Assembly (NCBI RefSeq): GCF_030731045.1
Contig: NZ_JAVALS010000001.1
Span: 186,001 to 250,000 of the forward strand
Direction of reading: 5' to 3'
From: Arthrobacter horti
Lineage (GTDB): Bacteria > Actinomycetota > Actinomycetes > Actinomycetales > Micrococcaceae
DNA: 64,000 nt
Shown here in pieces: positions 1 through 7,343 of the stretch (positions are counted from its first letter, which is position 1; the number at the start of each line of letters is the position of its first letter). Below the pieces are notes generated by a model that saw only the letters and a list, made by a program, of their open reading frames with translations, had not been told where the DNA came from and did no database searches. The translations under genes and the position numbers were made by a program.

Positions 1-186
1 AGCGTGTGGGAATGGGGGCGGTTCGAGGGTGCGCCGTGACATGGTCACGAGCCGTATCCCGCCGGCAGCCAGGAGCGATGCAGCCACTCGGCACCCCACG
101 AATCCCGTGGATCCGAGCAGGAGGACCCGGAGTCCTGGCGTCGCGAAAGGCCCCGCGTGCTCCGTCCCGGCAGTGGAAGCATTCAT
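1..186 (-). CDS. NAD-dependent epimerase/dehydratase family protein, N-terminal part (gblE-like), cut by window edge
   Basis: Only the first 62 codons are present; the gene runs off the left edge. Read on the minus strand from an ATG at 186, residues 19-31 give RVLLLGSTGFVGC, the beta1-Gly-rich turn of a Rossmann fold (GxxGxxG), followed by VAASLLAAGGIRLVTMSRR. This is the usual start of an extended-SDR epimerase. It is divergent from the TetR gene at 235 with only 48 bp between the starts, and an AfsA homologue lies beyond. In Rhodococcus an epimerase (gblE), a regulator (gblR) and an AfsA homologue (gblA) form a gamma-butyrolactone locus, so a reductive role in signal synthesis is likely. 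The start codon is uncertain because no strong ribosome site is visible. The fold is clear; the role is inferred from neighbours. Confidence 0.7.
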   Translation of the reverse strand, partial: MNASTAGTEHAGPFATPGLRVLLLGSTGFVGCRVAASLLAAGGIRLVTMSRRTLEPPPFPHA

Positions 187-234
187 GGGGACCAGTATGG
201 CCCGTGACGGCGTGAAGAAAGGACCTGAGCCGCC

Positions 235-825
235 ATGCAGCAGCGAGCCATCGAGACCCGTAACGCCGTGATCGAGGGCTCTTCCAGAGTCTTCGAGGCG
301 TCCGGCTACGGCGATACGAGCCTCAGCGACATCGCCTCCGAGTCCAGCGTCACCAAGGGTGCCCTGTACTTCCACTTCAAATCCAAGGAAGAGATCGCGC
401 TCGCGGTGATCGCCGAGCAGCACAATCGTTCCCGCCTGGCCGGCGAACGCGTCATGGAGCGCGGGCTCCCGGCGCTGGCCACCATGCGGGAGCTGTGCCG
501 GGTGTTCGGGCAGCAGATGCTCGACGACGCGGTGGTCCGGGCGGGCATCCGTCTCACCTTTGAGGCCTCCGCCTTCGACGCCGATGTCACCGGCCCGTAC
601 CAGGACTGGGTGGACACCATGACCTTCCTCGGATCCAAGGCCCAGGACGAGGGGGACATGCGGCCGGAGATCAACGTGCAGGACTTCGCACGGTTCCTGG
701 TGGGCACCTTCACGGGCGGCCAGATGGTGTCGAATGTGCTCACCGGCCGTGCCGATCTGATGGAGCGCATCGAGCAGATGTGGGGCTTCATGCTCCCCGC
801 CATCGCCGTGGAGGGCTGGGCCTGA
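235..825 (+). CDS. TetR-family regulator, gamma-butyrolactone receptor-like
   Basis: A 196-residue TetR protein. The N-terminal helix-turn-helix lies at about residues 29-52, with the recognition helix followed by the hallmark KGALYFHFKSKEE. That form, and the ligand domain that follows, resemble the ScbR/ArpA branch of gamma-butyrolactone receptors. An AAAGGA ribosome site precedes the ATG by about 12 bases. The gene is convergent with the AfsA homologue (12 bp between stop codons) and divergent from an epimerase. This is the arrangement expected of a quorum-sensing receptor that represses signal synthesis until the butyrolactone accumulates. Assignment to TetR is firm. Assignment as a butyrolactone receptor rests on sequence style plus the neighbouring synthase. 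A generic TetR drug-efflux regulator is less likely because no transporter is adjacent. Confidence 0.8.
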   Translation: MQQRAIETRNAVIEGSSRVFEASGYGDTSLSDIASESSVTKGALYFHFKSKEEIALAVIAEQHNRSRLAGERVMERGLPALATMRELCRVFGQQMLDDAVVRAGIRLTFEASAFDADVTGPYQDWVDTMTFLGSKAQDEGDMRPEINVQDFARFLVGTFTGGQMVSNVLTGRADLMERIEQMWGFMLPAIAVEGWA

Positions 826-837
826 CCGCTCACGGCG

Positions 838-1767
838 TCAGGCCCAGCCGGCTCGCACCTTCGCGAGCTGCTGCCCCGCGTGGCTGATCACGGCCACGGC
901 CTCCGTGTCCGAAAGCAGCGTCAGTTCGAGCTCCGGATCGTGCCAGAGCTCCACGATCCGGCCGAAGTCCGCCGTGAACGCGGTGACATCCAGTCCTGGC
1001 CGGCCCGTGCCCAGCCGTACCGCCTGCCGCACCGCCTCCAAGAGGAGCATGCCCGGCACGTGATCCAGCGGGTGATCGAAGAACGCCGGGTGTGCCGTGT
1101 CCACCACGAGGGGCCACACCCCTGCGCCGCGGCCCACGCCCAGCACCACATTGCGGGGATCCTGGTGCCCCACGGCGGCGGGGTCGAGACGGCGCGGGGT
1201 GCGGTACAGCGATTCGTGCTGCATCCGTGCCGCCCGGAAGCGGCGGTAGGTGGCGGCGTCGAGCATCCGTGCGGCGGCGCCGCCCTCGCCCAGCACAGTG
1301 CCGTCCGTCAGCCGGAAGCGCGCCGTCACGTCCAGCTCCGCGAGATTCCCGGACCGGACGGTCGCGGCATCGGCGGTGGTCTCCAGGATCACTTCGGCGG
1401 GGCGGAGCGGGTCCAGGAGCGCCGGGACCACCTGGAGTGACATCCGGGGCATGAGGAACTTGTGGTCCAGTGGGACGCCGCAGCCGTGCGCCAGGAGGAT
1501 GACGGCCTGGCGCAGGGTCTCCGCCATGAGGGCCGAATCGGGGGAGCGCTCGGTGCCCGTGTAGAAGAAGTGCCGCCGGGGCCACTGGGCGGCTATGAGG
1601 AATCGCGCCTCCTGAATGCGCGTCATGCCCGTGGGGAAGACCTCTGCGAGGGACGCGCGGTGCACCATATGCCGGGAGATGGTTGCGTCGAATCGGAGGG
1701 GGTCCTCCAGGGGCGGTCCCTCGTACCTTTCACCGGTCGCCCCCACGGCCGTCGAGTGCCATTCCAT
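838..1767 (-). CDS. AfsA-family gamma-butyrolactone biosynthesis protein
   Basis: A 309-residue AfsA/ScbA-type protein. These enzymes condense a beta-ketoacyl thioester with dihydroxyacetone phosphate, the first committed step of A-factor-like gamma-butyrolactone synthesis. Two AfsA-type hotdog repeats are visible. The first contains HRASLAEVFPTG (residues about 35-46). The second is centred on HPAFFDHPLDHVPGMLLLEA in the C-terminal third, the DHxPGMLLLE pattern typical of the family. The length matches the family (about 300). The ATG at 1767 has an excellent GGAGGG ribosome site 7-12 bases upstream; a longer open frame exists but reads out of frame through the aldehyde dehydrogenase. The gene lies downstream of that dehydrogenase but is separated from it by a strong terminator, so it probably has its own promoter in 1768-1847. 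The product would be a diffusible lipid signal sensed by the convergent TetR protein. Confidence 0.85.
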   Translation of the reverse strand: MEWHSTAVGATGERYEGPPLEDPLRFDATISRHMVHRASLAEVFPTGMTRIQEARFLIAAQWPRRHFFYTGTERSPDSALMAETLRQAVILLAHGCGVPLDHKFLMPRMSLQVVPALLDPLRPAEVILETTADAATVRSGNLAELDVTARFRLTDGTVLGEGGAAARMLDAATYRRFRAARMQHESLYRTPRRLDPAAVGHQDPRNVVLGVGRGAGVWPLVVDTAHPAFFDHPLDHVPGMLLLEAVRQAVRLGTGRPGLDVTAFTADFGRIVELWHDPELELTLLSDTEAVAVISHAGQQLAKVRAGWA

Positions 1768-1847
1768 GCCAGCATCCCTCCGTAGGACGATGCTATCCCC
1801 GCTGGGCCGCTCCGGTGGAACGGGCCGGAAACAGCCGGGAACGGCAA

Positions 1848-1877
1848 GGGGCGGCCCACCCGAAGGTGGACCGCCCC
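1848..1877 (-). terminator. Strong hairpin with UUCG tetraloop downstream of the SSADH gene
   Basis: On the minus strand a 13-bp GC stem (GGGGCGGUCCACC paired with GGUGGGCCGCCCC, one G-U pair) closes a UUCG tetraloop. It sits 16 bp after the aldehyde dehydrogenase stop codon and before the AfsA start, so it separates their transcription. There is no long U tract, which is common in high-GC actinobacteria. Confidence 0.75.
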
Positions 1878-1892
1878 GCGGTGCCGTGATCG

Positions 1893-3284
1893 TCAGTTGG
1901 CCACGAAGTACAGGCGCTTGTTGACGAACTCGTCCATGCCCAGCGGGCCGAGCTCGCGGCCGAAGCCGGAGCGCTTCACGCCGCCGAAGGGCAGCTCGGC
2001 ACCCTCGCCGGCCGGGGTGTTGACGTTGGCCATGCCCACCTGGAGCTTGTCCGCGATCTTGCGGGCGCGGGCCTCGTCCTTGGCGAAGACGGCGCCGCCC
2101 AGGCCGTACGGCGTGTTGTTCGCCAGTTCCAGGGCCTCTGCATCGCTGGAGACCTTGTAGACGACGGCGACGGGGCCGAAGAGCTCCTCCTGGTAGGCAC
2201 GCATGTCCGGGGTGACGCCGGTCAGGACCGCGGGGGAGTAGTAGGAGTCGCCGCCCTCGGAGAGCACGCCGCCCGCGTGCAGGGTGGCGCCCTTGGACAC
2301 CGCGTCCTGGACCTGGGCGTTCAGGTCCTCGGCCGCACGGCGGGAGGACATGGGGCCGTAGGAGTTCTCGCCCGGTTCCAGCGGGTTGGCCGGGGAGACG
2401 GCCTGGGCCAGGGTGGTGAGTTCGGCGACGAACTCGTCGAAGATGTCGTCCATGACGATCATGCGCTTGTTGGAGTTGCAGGCCTGGCCCGTGTTGTAAA
2501 TGCGGATGCCCCAAGCCTGGGACGCGGCGCCCTTGATGTCATCCGAGTCCAGGATGACGTAGGGGTCGGAGCCGCCGAGTTCCAGCACGGCCTTCTTCAG
2601 GGCCTTGCCGGCCTGGGCGCCGATGATGGCGCCGGCACGCTCGGAGCCGGTCAGGGAGACGCCCTGCACGCGGTTGTCCTCGATGATCGTGGAGATCTGC
2701 TCGTGGGTGGCGAAGAGGTTGATGTACGCGCCCTCGGGGACGCCGGCGTCGCGGAAGATCTCCTCGATGGCCAGGGCGGAACGGGGGCAGGACTCGGCGT
2801 GCTTGAGCAGCACGGTGTTGCCCAGCACCAGGTTGGGGCCGGCGAAGCGGGCGACCTGGTAGTACGGGAAGTTCCACGGCATGATGCCCAGCAGCACGCC
2901 GATGGGCAGGCGCTGAATCATGGCCTTGCCGTCGGCCAGAGTCGGGACCTCCTGATCGGCCACGAAGGCCGGGCCGTGCTCGGCGTAGTAGCCGACGATG
3001 GCGCTGGAGAACTCCGCCTCCTCGATACCCTCGTGGAACGGCTTGCCCATCTCCGTGGCGGCGATGCGGGCGAGCTCCTCCTTGCGCTCCTCGAAGAGTT
3101 CGGCGGCACGCTGAACGATGGCGGCGCGCTCCTGAATGGTGCGCGAACCCCAGTCCTCATATGCGGCCTGGGACTTGGCCAAGGCCTCCTGCACCTCGGC
3201 ATCGGTGGAGAAGCCGAACTCCTCCACAACCTCGCCGGTGGCGGGGTTCGTGACCCGGTAGCCATTTGTTGTGGTCGTCGCCAT
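1893..3284 (-). CDS. gabD: Succinate-semialdehyde dehydrogenase family aldehyde dehydrogenase
   Basis: A 463-residue NAD(P)-dependent aldehyde dehydrogenase. It shows the MPWNFPYYQ motif near residue 135, LKHAESCP at about 160, catalytic Glu235 in LELGGSDPY and catalytic Cys269 in NTGQACNSNKR. The sequence style and 460-aa length match the actinobacterial succinate-semialdehyde dehydrogenases that complete GABA degradation to succinate. A longer frame is open upstream, but ATG 3284 is preferred: it is preceded by AAAAGGA, and the protein then begins at the normal family position. A glutamate decarboxylase lies at 38.4 kb, so a GABA shunt is possible, but the two genes are far apart. Substrate preference among short-chain semialdehydes cannot be decided from sequence alone. 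Confidence 0.85.
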   Translation of the reverse strand: MATTTTNGYRVTNPATGEVVEEFGFSTDAEVQEALAKSQAAYEDWGSRTIQERAAIVQRAAELFEERKEELARIAATEMGKPFHEGIEEAEFSSAIVGYYAEHGPAFVADQEVPTLADGKAMIQRLPIGVLLGIMPWNFPYYQVARFAGPNLVLGNTVLLKHAESCPRSALAIEEIFRDAGVPEGAYINLFATHEQISTIIEDNRVQGVSLTGSERAGAIIGAQAGKALKKAVLELGGSDPYVILDSDDIKGAASQAWGIRIYNTGQACNSNKRMIVMDDIFDEFVAELTTLAQAVSPANPLEPGENSYGPMSSRRAAEDLNAQVQDAVSKGATLHAGGVLSEGGDSYYSPAVLTGVTPDMRAYQEELFGPVAVVYKVSSDAEALELANNTPYGLGGAVFAKDEARARKIADKLQVGMANVNTPAGEGAELPFGGVKRSGFGRELGPLGMDEFVNKRLYFVAN

Positions 3285-3621
3285 TGAACGTGTCCTTTTC
3301 ACTTCAGCTACGAGGCCCGGAGAGTCCGGGCCTAATTTCCTACACGCATTCATTTTCCACCGGAAGGGTGCGCATGGCCAGCCCGGCGCGCCAAGGATTG
3401 TGACTCCCATCACGCGGCGGCATGTAAATACTACGGTTCCAGAGGTTTTATTGCCAGTCGGCGGAAGCCGTCTCGTCCACCGCCGATGTTCCCACCCTGG
3501 CCGGGCTCTTGCTAGCCTGCCAATGTCCTGTGGCCCGGATCACCATCCAGCGGGCCACCTCATCCCGGACGGCGGCGGTGGATCCTGACCGCCAGGCCCG
3601 GGCACCCGGAACGGAGCCACC
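3285..3621. other. Divergent intergenic region without a gene
   Basis: This 337-bp stretch separates the SSADH and SDR genes, which are transcribed away from each other. It must contain both promoters. I see no convincing coding frame, RNA gene or long inverted repeat. It is slightly more AT-rich around 3400-3460. Confidence 0.5.
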
Positions 3622-4392
3622 ATGGAACTGTCCTCGACCGCCGCACTCGTCACCGGAGGGGCCTCCGGGCTCGGCGCCGCCACGGCCGCCGCCCTCGCGG
3701 CGCGCGGTGCCACCGTCTACGCCCTCGACCTCCCCAGCCAGATCGAGGCCGTGGTGAGCTCCGGTGCGACGGTGCCGGAAGGAGTGACCTTCATCCCCGG
3801 GGACGTGACGGACGCCGCCCAGGTGCGGGCCGCCGTCGAGCAGGCCGCCTCCGCCGTCCCGCTGCGGACCGTGGTGAACTGCGCCGGCATCGCTCCCAGC
3901 CGCCGCATCCTCGGCCGTCAGGGGCCGCATGACACCGAGCTGTTCGCCCGCGTGGTGTCCATCAATCTGGTGGGCACCTTCACGGTGATGGCCCTCGCTG
4001 CCGAGGCGATCGCCGCGACGGAGGCCGACGACGCCGGCCAGCGCGGCGTCGTCGTGAACACCGCCTCGGTGGCGGCGTTCGAAGGGCAGATCGGCCAAGT
4101 GGCCTACGCGGCGTCCAAGGGCGGTGTGGTGGGCATGACCCTTCCGGCGGCCCGCGACCTGGCGCGCCACGGGATCCGGGTCTGCACCATCGCACCCGGG
4201 ATCGTCGACACCCCGCTGCTGGCCACGGTCAGCGATGAATACCGCGCCGGGCTCGCGGCCAGCGTCCCGTTCCCGCAGCGTCTCTGCCGCCCGGACGAGT
4301 ACGCCCGGATGGTGACCATGATCGTGGAGCACGACTACCTCAACGGCGAGACCATCCGGATGGACGGGGCGCTGCGGATGGCGCCTCAGTAG
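3622..4392 (+). CDS. Short-chain dehydrogenase/reductase, 3-hydroxyacyl-CoA dehydrogenase type
   Basis: A 256-residue classical SDR. The cofactor loop TGGASGLG is at residues 11-18 and Asp36 of YALDL suggests NAD rather than NADP. NCAG lies at 86-89, and the catalytic Ser149, Tyr162 and Lys166 (YAASK) are all present. The opening ALVTGGASGLGAATA and the C-terminal GETIRMDGALRM resemble type-2 3-hydroxyacyl-CoA dehydrogenases (HSD17B10-like), which oxidise 3-hydroxyacyl-CoA or 2-methyl-3-hydroxybutyryl-CoA in beta-oxidation and isoleucine breakdown. A GGAG site precedes the ATG. No other beta-oxidation gene is adjacent, but a desaturase follows about 100 bp downstream on the same strand. Family membership is certain; the substrate is inferred. 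Confidence 0.8.
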   Translation: MELSSTAALVTGGASGLGAATAAALAARGATVYALDLPSQIEAVVSSGATVPEGVTFIPGDVTDAAQVRAAVEQAASAVPLRTVVNCAGIAPSRRILGRQGPHDTELFARVVSINLVGTFTVMALAAEAIAATEADDAGQRGVVVNTASVAAFEGQIGQVAYAASKGGVVGMTLPAARDLARHGIRVCTIAPGIVDTPLLATVSDEYRAGLAASVPFPQRLCRPDEYARMVTMIVEHDYLNGETIRMDGALRMAPQ

Positions 4393-4494
4393 CCGGCCGG
4401 GTGATCCCCAGCTTGGGAGCGTAGAGTGAAGGTGAGGGAATGGTGCCCCGTGAACTAGGGTCGCGCCGAGCCTCCCACGCATCGGCGGAAACAA

Positions 4495-5580
4495 ATGAAG
4501 AACGACCTGGCGCAGCGACCCGCGCAGCCCAACCCCGTGGTGAACAGCTTCGTGGAACTGCAGCGGCAGGTGAAAGGGGCCGGGCTCCTGGGCCGCCGCC
4601 GCCGCTTCTACCTCACGCTGTTCTCGATCCTCCTCCTCGCCTGGGGCGGGGCCTGGACCGGGTTCGGACTCCTGGGACACAGCGGTTTTCAGCTCCTGGT
4701 CGCCGTCGGTCTGGGGATACTCATGACCCAGTTCGGCTTCCTGGCGCACGAGGCGGCCCACCGCCAGGTCTTCTCCTCGTGGGGTGCCAATGACTGGTTC
4801 GCCCGCCTCGTGGCCACGGGCCTCTCCGGTATCAGCTATGCCATGTGGCAGCAGAAGCACACCCGCCACCATGCGAACCCCAATATGATCGGCAAGGACC
4901 CGGACATCCGGCCGGGGTTCGTGGCCTTCCACGATGAGGCGGCGGCCAAGCGTCCCCGCAGGCTGCATTTCATCGCGAAGATCCAGGGGTACCTTCTCTT
5001 CCTTCTCCTGCCGTTCCTCGGTTTCAGCCTGCAGGTGGACTCTTATCGCCACCTGCTCAGCAAGGGCAAGGTGGACCGGCGTGCTCTGGAACTCGTCATC
5101 CTCACCGCGCGGATCGCGGTGGTTCCGGTACTCGGCTTCATCTTCCTCCCGCCGGCCCTGGCAATCGGCTTCGTCCTGATCCAGCAGGCCGTCTTCGGCT
5201 TCTACATGGGTGCCACCTTCGCTCCCAATCACAAGGGCATGAAGGTGTTCGCCGAGAATGAGCGTGCCGACTTCCTGACGCGTCAGGTCCGGTCCTCCCG
5301 CAACATCAGCGGGGGTCCGTTCATGGACTTCCTCATGGGTGGTCTCAACTACCAGATCGAGCATCATCTCTTCCCTTCCATGCCGCGCCCGGCATTGCGC
5401 AAGGCCGCCGCGTTCGTCCGGAACAGCTGCCGCGAACAGGACATCCCCTACACCTCCGCCTCCCTGCTGAGGTCCTACGGCATCGTGATCAGGTACCTGA
5501 ACGCCGTGGGCCACGGGCAGGGCTCGGTGTTCTCCTGCCCTCTGGCCCAGGAACTGCGGCAGCCCCTGGTGCGTCCCTGA
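4495..5580 (+). CDS. Membrane fatty acid desaturase
   Basis: A 361-residue di-iron acyl-lipid/acyl-CoA desaturase. The three histidine boxes are visible: HEAAH at residues 85-89, HTRHH at 122-126, and the late QIEHH near residue 300 in NYQIEHHLFPSMPR. Hydrophobic stretches around residues 40-80 and 160-250 form the membrane pairs. The QxxHH third box is typical of front-end or actinobacterial DesA3-like desaturases that introduce a cis double bond into membrane acyl chains, often in response to cold. The start has only a weak purine-rich site (GCGGAAAC). The gene is followed immediately by a perfect hairpin terminator, so it is probably the last gene of its transcript. Regiospecificity cannot be read from the sequence. 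Confidence 0.88.
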   Translation: MKNDLAQRPAQPNPVVNSFVELQRQVKGAGLLGRRRRFYLTLFSILLLAWGGAWTGFGLLGHSGFQLLVAVGLGILMTQFGFLAHEAAHRQVFSSWGANDWFARLVATGLSGISYAMWQQKHTRHHANPNMIGKDPDIRPGFVAFHDEAAAKRPRRLHFIAKIQGYLLFLLLPFLGFSLQVDSYRHLLSKGKVDRRALELVILTARIAVVPVLGFIFLPPALAIGFVLIQQAVFGFYMGATFAPNHKGMKVFAENERADFLTRQVRSSRNISGGPFMDFLMGGLNYQIEHHLFPSMPRPALRKAAAFVRNSCREQDIPYTSASLLRSYGIVIRYLNAVGHGQGSVFSCPLAQELRQPLVRP

Positions 5581-5585
5581 AGCAG

Positions 5586-5618
5586 CCGGGGCTGTCCGGC
5601 GGTTCCGGACAGCCCCGG
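5586..5618. terminator. Perfect 14-bp inverted repeat between convergent genes
   Basis: CCGGGGCTGTCCGG and its exact complement flank a 5-nt loop, 5 bp after the desaturase stop codon. The next gene is convergent, so the hairpin can serve both strands. Confidence 0.85.
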
Positions 5619-5672
5619 CGCAAGACCTGGTGGGCAGGCCGACGATGCCCTGCTCGCCAGGGCCGCTGAGGT

Positions 5673-7340
5673 TCAGTCCTGACTGAACACCCGGAGCGGC
5701 ACGTGGACCAGCCGCACGCCGCCGGCCGCCACGGCCTGCGCGACGGCGGGACGCACCTCCGCCGCGGAGGACACCGTTACACCGTGGCCGCCGAACGCCG
5801 TGGCGAGGGCCGGCCAGTCGGGCTGGTGGAGTTCCACGCCCACCGCCGGGATACCGCGGTCCGCCTCATTCTGCTTGATCTCGGCGTATCCGCCGTTGTC
5901 CACGCAGATCACCACGAGGTCCAGCCCCTGCTCCACCGCGGTGGCCAGTTCCTGCACAGCGAACATGAGTGCGCCATCGCCCACTACGGCCACGACGGGA
6001 CGTTCAGGTGCCCCGACCTTGGCGCCGATGGCGGCGGGCAGGCCGTAGCCGAGGGTGGCGTAGGCCGGGGTGTACAGGAACGAGTGGGGCGCGTCCTGCG
6101 GGATGAACGTGGACGTGCCGAAGTAGGTGATCTGTGAGGAGTCGCCCGCGATCACGGTGTCCGCGGGGACGGCCGCCTGGATTTCGCATGCCAGGGCTGC
6201 GAGTTGCGGCGCCATGGCCCGGGCGCCATCCTTCAGCTCCGCCCGCAGCGCCGACAGGTCCCGGGGCTCAGCCGCTTCGGGGCGGAGAGCCGCGACTGCC
6301 TCGGCGAGCTGAGGCAGCACGGCCGCGCTGTGGCCCACCAGGCGCACGTCCGCGGTGACGTTCGTGTCCATCTGACGTTCCAGGATGTCCACGCGGATCA
6401 CCGTGCCCTGCGGGGCGACCTCGCCGCCCCAGAGTTCGGCCTCCCCGAGCTTGGAACCCACCATGAGCAGGACGTCCGCCTCATTGCAGAGCGCCTGGGC
6501 ACCCGGCAGGCGGATGTCCGAGCCCAGGGAGAGCGGGTGGCTTTCCGGGAGCGCGCCCTTCCCGTTGAGGGTGGTCACCACCGGCGCGCCGAGCCGCTCC
6601 ACGAGCTCCAGCAGGGCGCCGCGGCCGGGCAGCGAGCCGCCCCCGGCCAGGACCGCCGGCCGTTCCGCCCCGGCGAGGAGACGCGCGGCCATGGCGACGG
6701 CGTCGTCGTCGGCAGGCTGCGGGGCGGGGGCCGGGCGGGCGGCGAGCAGTGCCTCGGACGGCTCCGCCAGGCCCTCCAGTACGTCGAGCGGGATCTCGAT
6801 GTGGACGGGCCGGGGACGTGTGCCGCGGAAGAGGGCGAATGCCCGGTGGACGGCCTCCACGGCCTCCTCAGCCGATGAAACTCTGAGGCTCCATTCGACG
6901 ATGGCGCCCGCTGCGCCGGTGGAGTCCTTGGTCTCATGAAGGGTGCCTCGGTCCGCGAACTCATCGCCGAGGGCCGGGCCGGGGGAGAGCAGGAGCAGCG
7001 GCCGGGACTCGCAGTAGGCGGTGCCTGCCGCGGAGAGGGCGTTCAGCAGCCCCGGGCCGGACGTGGTGATGACGACGCCGGGCAGTCCGGTCTGCTGAGA
7101 CCAGCCGTCCGCGGCGTACCCGGCGCCCTGCTCATGGCGGCTGGTGACCGGGCGGATGCCGAGGGGCGCCAGATGGCGGTAGAGCTCCAGATTGTGGGTT
7201 CCAGGGATGCCGAACACGGTGTCGATGCTGTAGTTCCTCAGCGTGGTCATGACGGCGAGCCCGGCGTTGCGATGATCCGAGGCCGTGTTGGCCGGGGTGA
7301 GAGGGGAGACGGTGAGGGTGGGCGTGGTGAGGGTGCTCAT
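5673..7340 (-). CDS. Thiamine diphosphate-dependent 2-oxo acid decarboxylase (acetolactate synthase-like)
   Basis: A 555-residue ThDP enzyme with the three domains of the acetolactate synthase superfamily. The cofactor-activating Glu70 is in TSRHEQGAGYAADGW, the central domain has the PAVLAGGGSLPGRG pattern, and the C-terminal Mg-ThDP motif starts at VVGDGALMFAVQE and ends with the NNGGY-like CVDNGGYAEIK. It does not look like true IlvB because no regulatory subunit or other branched-chain genes are present. It most resembles proteins annotated as 5-guanidino-2-oxopentanoate decarboxylase (AruI-like). A 2-oxo acid decarboxylase fits the locus, which also has a PLP aminotransferase and an amino-acid importer. 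The start lies 3 bp after the amidohydrolase stop, with the ribosome site AGGAG inside that gene, so translation is coupled. The substrate is inferred. Confidence 0.75.
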   Translation of the reverse strand: MSTLTTPTLTVSPLTPANTASDHRNAGLAVMTTLRNYSIDTVFGIPGTHNLELYRHLAPLGIRPVTSRHEQGAGYAADGWSQQTGLPGVVITTSGPGLLNALSAAGTAYCESRPLLLLSPGPALGDEFADRGTLHETKDSTGAAGAIVEWSLRVSSAEEAVEAVHRAFALFRGTRPRPVHIEIPLDVLEGLAEPSEALLAARPAPAPQPADDDAVAMAARLLAGAERPAVLAGGGSLPGRGALLELVERLGAPVVTTLNGKGALPESHPLSLGSDIRLPGAQALCNEADVLLMVGSKLGEAELWGGEVAPQGTVIRVDILERQMDTNVTADVRLVGHSAAVLPQLAEAVAALRPEAAEPRDLSALRAELKDGARAMAPQLAALACEIQAAVPADTVIAGDSSQITYFGTSTFIPQDAPHSFLYTPAYATLGYGLPAAIGAKVGAPERPVVAVVGDGALMFAVQELATAVEQGLDLVVICVDNGGYAEIKQNEADRGIPAVGVELHQPDWPALATAFGGHGVTVSSAAEVRPAVAQAVAAGGVRLVHVPLRVFSQD

Positions 7341-7343
7341 GGG

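Noticed and set aside
6-271. Two overlapping plus-strand open frames upstream of the first TetR gene
   Set aside because: The minus strand of the same DNA encodes a clear Rossmann-fold epimerase start; the plus-strand frames have no family-like sequence.
838-2514. One 558-residue frame joining the AfsA homologue to an upstream extension
   Set aside because: The first half is Arg/Gly/Pro-rich antisense-type sequence overlapping the aldehyde dehydrogenase; a strong ribosome site marks the true start at 1767.
5673-7340. Acetolactate synthase IlvB
   Set aside because: No small regulatory subunit or branched-chain pathway genes are present, and the neighbours are an amino-compound importer and amidohydrolase.
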